Shown piece after piece: positions 1-12,100 of a stretch of 64,000 bases of DNA (positions are counted from its first letter, which is position 1; every line of letters begins with the position of its first letter). The position numbers were made by a program, and so were the translations under genes. The notes beneath the pieces were generated by a model that worked only from the letters and a program-made list of their open reading frames with translations, ran no database searches and was not told where the DNA came from. The stretch lies in assembly GCF_024713975.1 (NCBI RefSeq), contig NC_091113.1, forward strand, positions 10,490,501-10,554,500. Direction: 5' to 3'. This DNA comes from Paralichthys olivaceus (lineage: Eukaryota; Chordata; Actinopteri; Pleuronectiformes; Paralichthyidae).

Positions 1-426
1 CTTGGCCTTATCCTAAGCACAACAGCTTCTAATAGATGTTGATCTCAGCCCTGTGTTTTTATATGTTTTGTCCCATGAGACATACACTGGGCAGGTTCTC
101 TCCCACTTGTTAATGAGGGGGGGGAATGAAGGGGAGAGAGGTCTACGAAAACTTGAGAGACAATACAGAGCAACAGAGTGAGTCGAACATTGCATATGCA
201 GGTCATTATATGGACTTGAGCTTCACAATGACCACAAAATCTTTTATTGCACTGCTGAAGCCTTACATTATTCATGAAGTCATATATCTTAGAAGCTATG
301 AACAAATGCAGCAGGCTAGAAGACATGCAAGATATGAACAATGCTCCACTGATTTCAGGCTTCTCTAATTAAATTGGTTGATCTAGTTTACTTTGCACAA
401 ACATGGACAGTAACCTGAATCTACCT

Positions 427-428
<2 letters not shown>

Positions 429-458
<30 letters not shown>
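429..458. repeat. (TA)n microsatellite
   Basis: About 15 uninterrupted TA dinucleotides in AT-rich intergenic DNA. Confidence 0.95.
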
Positions 459-464
<6 letters not shown>

Positions 465-724
465 ATCTTATCTTATCTAATAATTATTGAATTGATTCAA
501 GTGGTTTTACAATAAATATTTGTTTTGTTTTATACCATCAAAACTTCTCCAGGGACTACTTCTTCATTCAAGGGGGTAACTTGAAAGATTGTGGACTAAA
601 ATACAGTATATAACCATATCCATATATTGTGTCAGCAAGTGAGCATGCTAATTCAAAAATGTGTCAAGTATTACTGATGAATAGTTGAAACAGATGAGAT
701 CCATTTACCCATTAGCTATACAGC

Positions 725-985
725 TTATCACTTGAGGGCCACCAGAAGGCTGGAGCCAATCACAGCTGACATTGGGTGAGTTGCCGCATAAACCCTGGAC
801 AGGTCACCAGTGTATCCCAAGGGCAATATACAAAGACAAACAACAACTTACAGTTGTATTCTCACCCAACGGTCAAATTAGAGTTTCCATTTAACATCTT
901 TCTGCATGTCTTTGCATTGTGGGAGGAAGTCAGAGAGAACCCACACAGACACGGGAAAAACATTGAAGTTCCCCCAGGAAGACAA
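725..985 (+). repeat. L2/CR1-type LINE fragment (degraded)
   Basis: The order of words matches a non-LTR repeat very common in fish genomes: 'GGAGCCAATCACAGCTGACA', then 'CCTGGACAGGTCACCAGTGT', then 'CATGTCTTTGCATTGTGGGA', then 'GAGAACCCACACAGACACGG'. It is an old non-coding fragment. The open frame at 776-1006 runs through it and is not a gene. A related and more worn copy lies at 41667-41790. Confidence 0.75.
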
Positions 986-1397
986 GTTAGAAACCATTAT
1001 ATTTAACTGACTTATACCTGTGTGCAGGAATGAAGAATATTATATTATTTTATATTTAGGTTTTATTATGAGAACATGAAACATTATTGTCATTGTTTTT
1101 TTTAGATCTAATTTGGACTTGTAGCCAGTGCACATATTCAGGCTACTTTTATTTTGGCCCACTTTCCTCCATTTTTGTGGATATATTTGTCTGGGTGAAA
1201 AGTGGGCCAGAACCTTCCCATGAGCCTCCACATGTAGACAGGAATTAGATTTATTACCCAGAGTGCCCCACTGGGGAACACTGTCCCCTGCCCTGTCTAG
1301 AGGAAGAATCAATGAAACGTGGAGGGGAGAGGGGAGGAGGGGAAAAGGGCAGCAAGACGAAGAGAAGGAACGGCTATTTCGGAAGGCAGCAACCCAC

Positions 1398-1434
1398 GAG
1401 AGAGAGAGAGGGAGAGGGAGAGAGAACACAATTT
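1398..1434. repeat. (GA)n-rich tract
   Basis: Purine-only GA/GGGA tract, part of a longer purine-rich stretch from about 1312 to 1460. Confidence 0.85.
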
Positions 1435-1974
1435 AGAGAAAACGTGACAGGAGGGAAGCAAGAGGGCAGAGGTCTACAAGTTCTTTTCAATGCCTGGCTA
1501 CAAGCACAGAGGAGCTACAGCTACAGGAAGAACAAGTTGTTTTCTGATTGTTTAGCCCTGAACATCAAGTGACGCCCACTCAGCTCCAACTCACACGTTG
1601 CACACGCAAAGTGCAGAAGAGATTCTCCCAATATCAAGAGTATCTGATTCTCTGAAGAATCACAGACACGATGTGATGAATCAAATCTCTTAATTTAATG
1701 CAGCATGAAGAGGAGACCCACACGGCTGTTCTCTGTCTCACTCTCAGAACGTCTCATCTGAAATACCCTCAGATGTAAAGTTGTCATACTTCCAGGTGTA
1801 AATCATGGCTTCCTTGATATTACTGCCTTTACATGTCAGTTATCAGCTGAATCTTCCTCACAGTTTTTGGGCAGAAAGTGAAACTGACACAGGCATCCCC
1901 ATTTACTACTAAAACTAAAATAAAAAGCAGCTGTACTGAATATGATTAGCAATGGGTTATAATTAATCTGCAGG

Positions 1975-2165
1975 TCGTGTGAGTTGGTGTGACTTGAACA
2001 TCACTGTGTTGGCTTTAGTCAGAAATCGCGCCTCCTCCATGTAAGTGGATGGGACAGCTCTTGACATTCAAATATTTTTTTGTTGTTATAAATTATAAAT
2101 CATTTTTGGGTCATCCTAATCCCACTAATGTATGTCACTGTTTTGTTCACAGTTTTATTCTACTG
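1975..2165 (+). repeat. Dispersed teleost repeat fragment (CCTCCATG..GTGGATGGGACA type)
   Basis: The core 'CCTCCATGTAAGTGGATGGG' recurs as a variant at 2957-2975 and in reverse orientation near 15733-15752. This shows a dispersed family. It has no coding content and its class is unknown to me. Confidence 0.6.
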
Positions 2166-2689
2166 CCACCTAGTCTTTGCTGGTTTGAATAAAATTTGAG
2201 TAGATGAGCAAAAATACTTGAAAGAAAGAAAGAAAAATATAATTTCATTAAAAGGTGTTTTCTGCTTTATTTTATTGCTGCCCAAAGAGAGGGTCTGAGC
2301 TGTTGTGCTATAACATAACCTTGGTTTTAATCTGTCCTGTTTGAGCCTATATTCAATCTGCTTTCTACGCACTTGTGTCACAACAGTGGATCTTCAATCC
2401 CTCTTAATTATCATGTCAGCACAGTCAGACTCAGCCATAAATCTCGAAGCTTAAACTTACGCTCACCTTCAGTTCGGTGCCCATCACCTCGTTCCTCAGT
2501 TATTGATAATCTATCAGACTCCCCTGTGTAATTTACTGAACTGACCACTGTGATTGATGATGTCACAAAAGCAATTTAATACCAGGCATCAGGACAAAGC
2601 ATGAGTAGAATCAGTCTTGTGTGTCTATTCGTGTAAAGCAGTCACATGTTTACAGCCACGTTAGCCGTTCTGTCAGGTTGTGGGGACGC

Positions 2690-3095
2690 AGGGGGTAAGC
2701 TTAATGCTAGCATGGCCATGCTAACATGTTCACATTGAAGATGCTAAGATGCCGAGGTTTTGCATGTTCAAGCTTTATCATGTTCACCATCTTAGTTTGG
2801 TGCATTCAAATGCTAAATGTACTTACATCAAAAAAAAGTACACCTAGGGCTGATGGGTAAGTCTTCTGTTGTTTTTGCAGGTATTTAATCATAAACATAG
2901 ACTGAATTTAAAGGATCGCCCCCTGGTGGCTGGCTGCAGTATAGGTCACAGTCCTCCATGCTAGTGGATGGGACACGGACTAAACTAAAATGTCAAAGTT
3001 GTTTTTCTCAAAATAGATTTCTATCATTTTAGATCCTTAACACACTGATGTTTGTTCAAGTGTGGCCTTAATTTATCATTTGATAAAAACAGAGT
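2690..3095 (+). repeat. Composite of two dispersed repeat fragments
   Basis: The first half (about 2690-2905) has the 'GCTAGCATGGCCATGCTAAC' and 'GGGCTGATGGGTAAGTC' words seen in a common fish repeat. The second half (about 2906-3095) is another copy of the 'CTGGTGGCTGGCTGCAGTAT' plus 'CCTCCATGCTAGTGGATGGG' family. The join suggests one element inserted beside or into the other. Confidence 0.55.
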
Positions 3096-4156
3096 AAACT
3101 GTCACGATTGACAGTTGAGACTCACTTGGTCGAGCGTGTGTATCGGCGCTACCTCGCTTCTCCGACTCCACTCCACAATCTCTCTGTTAGACAATTCATC
3201 CAGAGGGAAACATCCCAAAAAACAAGGCATGTGGTTTAACGGTTTGACTTTAAAGGAGAATATTTCAATGGTCAAAGGTTTTACATCCTATTGAATACAT
3301 GGCGATTATTTTATTAGATAAATAGCCTTATCAGTTTAGAAACCATTAAAATACATGTATCTTCTTTGACATATTTTTGGTTCTTTTAAAATGTCAGGCA
3401 TTGCCATCTTGTTACAAAGCAAGGTCAACATATATACATATGTGTTTACATAGCCTATTGTAAACACATGATGGTGGCTGGTTTAATATGAGTGGCAGCC
3501 TTTGTTGACACAACTCATTGACAGCCTGGCAGAAACAGTGCGAGCGGCTCCTGACTCCTCTGTTTGTTCTTGCCATCTCTGATAGACTCATTCAGCAGCC
3601 ACTCGATGTTCCCCCCCCACGAGCCGCCGTGCAACGCCACAGTAACAGATGGTTAGCGCGTGTTTGTGTACATACAGCATGTATGTAGGTCAGGTGCACC
3701 ACAGTCGCCGGTTGCCATGGGAACTGGGTATCAAACATGACTGCAATCTCTCGGAGAAATCGAGTTGTGGCCAAGCTCCCCTGCTCTGGCACCTCTCATC
3801 CCCTCTCAGCGGTTAACCCTATTGGATTATCCCGCAGCTGATGTGGGAATATTTGCCGGGGAAAGTTAACATCATCAAAACAGGCTCACGCTGATCTGCA
3901 AGTGATAAGAAGAGAGACGAGGCATCCCTTTGAATCAATAATCCAACACACATCTGGTCAAACATAATCTGGAGATGCCTTTGCAGCCATTAACCTAAAT
4001 ATACTTTTTTTCATCCCTAAAACTCTGACCAGGCAGCATCATCTCTGCCTCACACTTGGTGTCTGTCTTGGATCTGCTCATGAATACGTGACCTTGACGA
4101 TTCACAGGAAACACAAAGGGATTCTCCCTGCCTGTCTCTGCCTGTCTCCCTCCAGC

Positions 4157-4192
4157 AAACACACACACACACATACGCACACGCACACACAT
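4157..4192. repeat. (CA)n microsatellite, interrupted
   Basis: CA dinucleotides broken by TA and GC steps. A short poly(A) at about 4273-4283 and a GA tract at about 4339-4351 lie just downstream. Confidence 0.9.
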
Positions 4193-4933
4193 GCACTCTG
4201 TATGGTAATCGCACGTGATTGGATGCAGTGAGCTGGTGATGCATGTTGAATGCTGATGAGGTTCTTTGGGTGAAAAAAAAAAAGGAGAAGTGTTAGAAAG
4301 CTTCCTCTGTGCCTGCAAGACAGAGAGGAAGGAAAGGAGAGAGAGAGAGAGACGGTGGGGGGGGCAGCTCCCATCATTCATCAGTGTCAAACCCTGCCCT
4401 CACCCCTTGGTTAGACCATACACGTGTGTGCGATCACATATCGACACACTCAGGTGGAAAAATGTGAGTCGCTGTGATGCACTGCCGAACCCTTTCTTAT
4501 AATCCATGGTCATTACACCTCTGAGAACAGCGACACACAAACACTCCAGTTACCATGGCCTCCCTCTCCGCTGCATTGTCCCATGGTTTCCTCTCCTGCT
4601 ATGGACCTGCACACAAACCTGCTTTGTCCTCACACTGTCCCAGTTTTTATGTCTGTCCAAACTAATGAGGGGAAAAATTAACTCACGGCACATGCACCAG
4701 GGAAGCTTTTAGGGTCAGCAGCATGCAAAGCAATTTTTTGGTGTGAGATAGCTACAGACAGGGGCATTATGTATTTATGTACAGGAAGAACAAAAAAATC
4801 AGTGGCTGGCTGATTGTGGATCTGTGGTGACAACAATGTCAGGCCACATTGTTGAGGTCCGGGTCATATACAGTAAAATCTTACTGTATATCAACAAATC
4901 CCATGAAGAGAACAAAATCATCAATTACTTGAT

Positions 4934-5167
4934 TTAACCAGTAATAACCATGATTTAGGTGAAAGGGATCTATCAGAAGAAATTGAATATTAAATAATCC
5001 TAGTGATGTTTTCACTCGGGTGTTTCATCTAAATTGTACAAATTGTTGTTTTCTTTAATCTAGAATTGGCCCTTTATATTTAAATACTTTATACTTACAT
5101 CTCTATTCAGCTGCAACATGCGACTTCACCACTAGATGTCACTAAATTCTACACACTGAACCTTTAA
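4934..5167 (+). mobile_element. MITE, TTAAAGG family, copy A (internally deleted)
   Basis: The right end, 'CACACTGAACCTTTAA', is the inverted form of the left end of copy B at 20417. Internal words are shared with that copy, such as 'AAATAATCCTAGTGATGTTT' and 'GGCCCTTTATATTTAAATAC'. This copy is 234 bp against 357 bp for copy B, because about 120 bp of the right half is missing, and its left terminus is eroded. Confidence 0.7.
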
Positions 5168-6544
5168 GGGACTGTTGTGTCTTGGAGGAGGTATGTGCTT
5201 TAATAGTTTCAAAGGTTACAAATAACATTAAGTCTCAGGGTCTGAAGGAACAGCTGTGTTTCTGTATTTGTATCCATGAAAAAGTCCCTCAGTTTAAAAA
5301 CCAGCAGAACTTCATGCTGCAGTGAGTGGAAATAGATTTTCAGCTGTAGGTGGTCTGGAGTGTGGGGCAGGAAGAACTGTCTCATTTGCCTGTGCCTGCG
5401 TTTGATCTGTCAAGAACTTGGTCCCACACTTTACACCAGGGGGTGAAAACATCCTCTTCAGCTTGCTGCTGCTGCAAACTGAGACTCATTGTGATGATGG
5501 AGTCAGAGATGAAGCTGGCAGCTTTCACTTCCAACACAATGACTCAACGCTCACATCCAGTCACTGTCACGCTCTTTCCCACAATCAAACGAGCAACATG
5601 ACAGCTCACTCGTCTGAGATGAAACGTGCATCCAGTTGTGTTGTGCTGAGTTGGATGCTTTTTTTTTGCAGCACTGGTCTGCAGGCATTGTCTTTTGCTG
5701 ATATAGGATACACCAAAGAAAACAGATCCATCGTCTGAAAATGTGGTAAGAAAATGCGGAGAAATTCTTCACTAGTTTGACTTTCACTTTTTTTGATTAC
5801 ACTGGAATTGGCGTAATAACGTGACTGATAAATAATTTTTCAGCTGAGGTCGAGGTCAATTCACCTTCTCCTCAAGTTACCTCGAAATATTGAATTGAAA
5901 GTCTAATTGACATACTAATGATTCTATTGGACAGACAAGCTCACATTAAATCTTCCAGTTAATTAAAATCAGCCCTTATGTTACTCTGAGTAAAACATCT
6001 CTCCATGTTAACTGCAGGGAAGAGTACTTTCCTCCCCACGAGCTGGTTAAACTGATGAATCAGATGCAATGACATCTAAGTAGTGAGTCAGAGGAACAGA
6101 ACAAGCCAAATGAATTAGATGTACCTTGTCAATGGTGTTGTTGACTGGAAACGCAGAGCAGCGTTTGGACAGAAATTCAATTGGAACATTCAAAGACCAG
6201 CTCTGGCTGCAGTGCCAGCTTCGTACCGCGGGGCGCAAACAGAACGTGTGATTCATTAACATTTCAGCTGACCTTTTTTCTATGTCAAAACATATCCGCT
6301 CCCGTCAAAACAGCACCACACAAACACCAGAGTCTGACCACCAGAATATATCAGAGAGTTTTACCTCAGGCAACCTCACTTACTACAGGCTTTCTTGTTT
6401 TGCTTATTTTCCCCAGCTGACAATTTAATTTTGTCCACAGGCCTTCAGTGCTATAGAGCAAAACTCTCTCGTGCTTAGATGGCCATCTAGTGGTGCTAGG
6501 AGGAATTTATATACACTAACAATAGTGCTGAAGAAACTAACCAG

Positions 6545-6840
6545 ATTATAACTGGTATACACCTCCACCGAGACAGTGAAACCACATTTAGATTGATCTA
6601 AGAGATTGAATTCTCCTCTGAAAAATCAATTAAATGTTGAAAAACTCAGAATGTTAAAAACAGTGAAAATTCCTGCATCCATCACATGATCCAGAACTGC
6701 ACCAAAATCAGTTTTTTTCCTTGGGAGATGCCCAATTTCAAAGTTTCATGGAAATCAGTTACACTCAGTAGAGCGCATTCCTCGGCCCAACAGTCCCCTT
6801 ACATTCGATCAAACTGCACCAAACTGAACACATGTATAAT
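6545..6840. repeat. Dispersed teleost repeat fragment ('CACCTCCACC...GCACCAAA' type)
   Basis: It contains 'ACACCTCCACCGAGACAGTG', 'CCTGCATCCATCACATGATC' and 'AAGTTTCATGGAAATCAGTT'. A related copy lies at 18030-18310. The open frame 6686-6877 runs through this repeat and is not a gene. Confidence 0.6.
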
Positions 6841-7829
6841 ATATACACTCATATCAGACCAGTACATATGCCTGTAAAAATGTCCTATATCAAAATGTGG
6901 CAATATCAACCTTCATATATGATAGGAAATATGAGGCTTTATTCTGAAAATCCAAACACAATAAGTTATCAGTTTATGTCTTTTTTAAAGTCGATGTAAG
7001 AATATGAAAAAAATGCTCATAATCTAAGTCTAGAGGAACACTTTACCCAAAGAAATAAATAATTGTACATAGAGAATAGCACAAATGAATGAGAAGCAAC
7101 TAAGAAGTATGTAAAAGTTTAGTTAAAGAGTCGTTTTTAGAAAATAAAAAGAAATATATGAAAAAAATTACTGTTCCTTAAAAATGAAATAAGTTTCAAA
7201 TCTTTATTTAAAAAACTGGAAAATCTGAGTTTTTACAATTTCATCACACTGTATTTTCCCTGACCACAGACTTGTCCTTGCTCTATTTTTATAGTGGGTC
7301 CATGGAGAACAGAAATGAAACTCTGGACCCACTGACTGAGGAAAAGCGAAGTAAACTGCTCAAGTTTTCTGTGGTCAAATTTAAATCTAATTATTCTACT
7401 GGAAGCTCAATGGATGCAGGAGTGGGCTTATGAGATAATTTCTGTACAGAATAGGATTTCAAGTCAGACTTTTCATTTTCTAAACTTTTTGAAGAACACA
7501 ATGAGCTTGAACAAGGAACAATTTTCAAAATACATGTAGTGATGTGTGACTTTGATCAAAATTATAGTTGAATCAGAAGTTGTACACAGATGATGGCATG
7601 ATAGGTCAAGTGATCGCCTATCGGCTCGATCAGGACACAAACCATACCTCAGACGGTCTGAGGTGCTTCTGGGCTGTACATTTTGAATTTGAACGGGTCA
7701 TTGCAGGTCGAATACAAACTTTTACCCCCCACGTTTGCAGGAATGTTTCGAATTCTGAACAAAAAGTGACAGGCCTCGTGAAAACTGTGGCCCCACGTTC
7801 AGAAAACTCCTCCATCCGCCCCTGAGGAG

Positions 7830-8332
7830 CTGTAACCTGCGCTGGGCGGGACTTTCATTGATGTGAACCCCCCTCTCTCCTGTTTCACACAGTGGGGTCA
7901 GGGGCCCCCTTCAGGTCTTTACGAGGCCCCTGGGGAGGAACTCTAAAGACACAGTACTCTGAAAACACAACGCAGCAGTTTTTACAGTATTCAAAAAACT
8001 TTCGGTACAAGCAATGTCGCCTGGTCCCTCCATGTTGTGATACTTCTTGCAGTTCTTTTCTGGAGCTCTGCCGGTGTGTGTCGTTCAGCTGTGGCCGTGT
8101 GACGGGAGAGCCGAGCCGGGGAGAAAACAGAGGAGCCTCCCTGGCAGGCATCACCCCCCCTCAGTCAGTCTGACCGCCCACAGGCCGGGGGAGCCGGGGG
8201 GCGGGAGGAAGAAGCGCTGCTTTGTGAATGAGGGGAGAGGCGGAGGACTGGAAACTAACTTTAACAACATTATCCCCGCGACGGGTGGACATTTTGACAC
8301 CGAGCGGTTCGACGGAGGAGCGGGAGCACACG
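7830..8332 (+). promoter_or_regulatory. CpG-rich promoter and non-coding first exon of the LTD-protein gene
   Basis: GC and CpG content rise sharply here against AT-rich flanks. Sp1-like GC boxes are visible (GGGCGG at about 7844 and GGGGCGGG at about 8197). The region ends in a strong splice donor, CACACG|GTAAGTGA, with the GT at 8333-8334. The next good acceptor is at 9150-9151, 23 nt before the ATG at 9175. I read this as a promoter followed by a 5'-UTR exon. The transcription start itself cannot be located by eye. Confidence 0.65.
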
Positions 8333-8780
8333 GTAAGTGACGCCGTGTTAGAGGAGCCAGAGCCCGGGGGCTGAGAGGAAGCACATTGACAGGGTCTCTC
8401 TGTTTCATTTCCCGACGGGAGAGATGCACACAGGAGCGTCACCGTGACTGGAATAACTGTGCAGACACGGGGGGAGATTTCAAGGCTGAATTGAACTCTA
8501 CGTGCTGTTTATTAGCAACTTGACGCGGTTTTCTTGATCTGTCGCCTAAAGCTAACGCCGCCTGTTAAAGCCTCATGTTGTGGCTAATGTCCAGTGTTTG
8601 ATTCGGAGATGACACCGGGTTAAATCTCAACAGATGCTCATGTTAACCCCTGATAAACTCCTCGCTTCTCTCCATTTAATGTCGCTGAAGCCTTTCTCTT
8701 GTTTCTCTGATTCTCTGTTTCATTCAAAAGTTTCCGTTTTGTGTTTCGCAACATTTCATGACTCATGCTGAAGACACCCC

Positions 8781-8799
8781 AAAAAAAAAAAAAAAAAAA
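8781..8799. repeat. Poly(A) tract in first intron
   Basis: Nineteen consecutive A residues preceded by CCCC, inside the intron between the UTR exon and the first coding exon. The rest of that intron (8333-9151) shows no other recognisable feature. Confidence 0.9.
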
Positions 8800-9174
8800 C
8801 TCATAGAAGACTCATTCATCATGTTGTGATGGTTTTTTCCTCTTTCCCCCAGGGACTGTGATCTGTGAGTGGTCAACATTACTTCTAATTCATTGATTTA
8901 TCATTTGGTCTGTTAATTTTAGAAAATGTGAAAATTGTCATCATTATTTGCTACAGTTCAGGTTTACATTAGTATGACCAACTGAATCATGTAAGAGTAT
9001 GTTTAAAATCTTTTCAAGACTTAGAAAAGCAGCATATGTTATCACTTCAGAAGCTGGAACCAGAGAATTTGATCAACTTAGTAATTGATCAGTTGATCAT
9101 TGCAGCTATAGGAATGCAACTGATTGTGATTTTGTTCTACCCCCTGTTCAGGCTTTTCAGAGGATCTGTAAACC

Positions 9175-12100
9175 ATGGCAATGGGTTTTGCCTGCGTGGC
9201 CTGTCTCTGCCTGGTGGTGGCGATAGTTAGGGGTGAACCCTGCCTCATCATCAGTGAGATCAATGCCGACAACCCGAGACTGGACACCACTGAGTTTGTG
9301 GAGCTGTATCACACCAGTGGACAACGTGCTTCGCTGGAAGGCTACACACTTGTCTTCTATAACGGGAATGGAAATGTAGCCTACAAGGTGCTGGATCTCA
9401 AAGGCCACAGTACAGACGACAGAGGTTTCTTCCTGGTGGGCTCAGTGGACATGCTGCCCAAACCTGCCATCCTCCTGCCTCCCAATACAGTCCAGAACGG
9501 CCCAGACGCCATCGTCCTCTACCACACACCTGCTGCTCGCTACAGTGAGAAGATGAACGTCACGGCTGTCGGGATGGTGGATGCCGTCGTGTACATGACT
9601 CGCCGTACTGGGGGTGCAGAGTTCCTCGCTGAAATGCTGACACCTGGAGAGCCCGCCTTCGTCGAGGACGAGACAACACTTGAGGGGGATGAGTCAATCG
9701 AGAGGTGCCTACTGTCAGAAGACAGGTGGGGCTTTCAGGTGTCCACGCCATCCCCAGGTCAGCGAAACAACTGCACCCCGCCTGCTGCCCCACTAACCAG
9801 TCCTGTCATCACTGAGCTGAAGCTGGGAGGAGGGCAGGTGGAAGGGTTTGTGGAGCTAACAGATGCCCCAGCTGCAGGTCCTCTGGTGCTGGTGGTGTGG
9901 GATGGGAAAACAGACAGGGTCAGTGTGAGTCTGGATGTGAATGTGGAGACCTCCAGGAACCTGCTGATCTCCATGACGATAGAGAAGAACTACATGAAAG
10001 GTCAGTGTGTTGTCAGTCGTCATTATCTTGTTCACTGTAGCTTTTCAGTGCATGAGGAAGTCAACCAATGACTCTTGGTCAATTTGTATTCATTCATTCT
10101 CTTTCGTTTTATCCTAAATTCTTTGTTCCTCTTATGATTTCTTGTCAGGAGATGAGTCTGGGGCAGTAGCCGTTTACAGCGGCAGAGCCTCAGACTTCCC
10201 TGTGGGCAGTCCGCTAAGTCAGATACAGCCTTTAGATGCATTTGTATTTGCCGGACCTGGAAACAAGCCAAGCGCCAACCTCACTGAGACTCTCATCCCC
10301 GGCAGACAGCCGTACCAACTCAGCAACAGGTAAGAAACTATGATCCTATTCCACTGCTATTAAACTGCACGGATTAGACTGGAGTACATGCAAGAAGTAG
10401 AATTAACCAACACTTGTTTGGTGAAACTTGTGATTCTTGATGTGACCATCAGTAAAGGCCAGCTTGCGATTGTTGTTCCTCTTTGCTCATCCTCTTTTCC
10501 TGTGTTTAGACAGTGTCATCACAGTGGAGAAGTAGATCTTACACTGACTCAGAGACCCAAGAAACACAAGACACTATATTACATAACACACATTAACACT
10601 ATACATTATGATACACAGTATTAGAGATTTAAAGCTACGCTAACAGCTCCGTGAGGCTGTGTGTAGATGCAGTTGTGCTTTGAGCAAAGTGCTATTACAA
10701 CAATAACCTGACTTGACTTGATGCTTGTGCTAGAGGACGTTTCAGAGGATTGTCATAGTTTCTACAGTTCATCCTAAAGGGGGCCCGAACAATCGTACCA
10801 AATTCTGTGGCAACCCATAGATGTTGAGAGACTGTAGATCACAGCATTAGTTAGGTTTGACCTATAGGTGGCACTAGAGGAAAAGTCTGGGAATCTGAAG
10901 TAGTGACAATTCATCCTTAAGGCGTTAAAGATATTTTTTTCACTATAAACCAAAAATGTTAGACTGCTGCTGACACTAGAAGAACAGTTTGGTGATCACT
11001 GAAGTCAGGATGAGCCACAAATGTGTGTTGAATGAACTTTATTCTGAAACAAACTGCCATACCACTAGATTTAAGAGACTATTTAAACTTAGTATCAAGA
11101 TCCCTATGCAAAATGTGAATGTATCATCCAACACTAATCAACTGTTTTCTTAGAACCACCAGGGCTGTGCAATATGACCAAAATCTCATATCCCCATATA
11201 GGTCATTTTCAATCCAGATTACAATACATATCACAATCGTGAATAAATGGACATTTTTTATAAATTTAATGTAAATTTTACTGTGTTGTTTTCTTACTGG
11301 AAGAACGCAAAAATTCTTTAGGATCTGTTTGTGAGGGTTGTTTCTTAATGATTTTATTATTTTGTCAGTTTGAGAGAAGGAGGTTTCGACCTGAGTCGTT
11401 GTGGTGTGGCGTCATGGCCCAGAGATCCCGGTGTCTTCTGGGAGGCTCCGCAAACCCCTGGGCTGCCCAACCAGTGCCCCTGGCCAAAGATCTGCCCTCA
11501 CAGTATTGGTGAGTGTTGGAATGACGCTTTAATTCTCTTATCTCCAGATTTTCCTTTAATTTGCTGTTAATACAAAGTTTACAGTGAAAATAAATTCATC
11601 CTGACTTCTGTATGCAGACCAGAAGCCTGTCTGTGAGGTGTTAAGATAAATTTGTGCTGTTTCCTGTTGTGCGTGTGTGTACTTAACGCCCCCAAAGGCC
11701 AGAACTTAAAAACCTAAATTTAAATGTTTTGGTATAAATGGTTTTTGGTATAAAATTTGTTAATTAGCAAGCTGCAGGGGAGCTGGTAGGCCTTTTTGTT
11801 ACCTTTTGAAACAGTCAAGTTAGCTTTTTCCCTCTGTTTCCAGTCATCATGTCAAGCTAAGCTAACCAACTACTGCGTGTGTCTTCATATTGCCATATCT
11901 TCTTAAGAAGGCGAATAAGTGAATTCCTCAAAATGTCACGGTATTCCTTTAACCGCATCTAAGAAATGTCCTCTTTTATGCTCTAGTAAATCCAGGAGGT
12001 GCAGACTCACAGCCTCACCTCCCACCATGGGGGAACAGCGACTTCCTCATCAATGAGCTTAACACTGATACACCAGGCGCAGCTGAGGATGGCGAGTACA

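Larger units (their letters stand above)
1..7829. other. Intergenic region rich in repeats; no gene recognised
   Basis: No reading frame here shows a recognisable protein family, a signal peptide or exon-like splice structure on either strand. The open frames present are short and cover low-complexity or repeat DNA. The content is microsatellites, a LINE fragment, a MITE and several worn copies of dispersed teleost-type repeats, listed separately. Distal regulatory elements for the downstream LTD-protein gene could lie here but cannot be recognised by eye. Confidence 0.7.

Noticed and set aside
4000..4390. 131-codon and overlapping minus-strand frames near 4.0-4.4 kb
   Set aside because: They run through CA and GA microsatellites and have no recognisable domain.
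7885..8442. Overlapping open frames on both strands at 7.9-8.4 kb
   Set aside because: Long frames in several phases are expected in CpG-rich promoter DNA. The + strand splice donor at 8333 supports a non-coding UTR exon instead.
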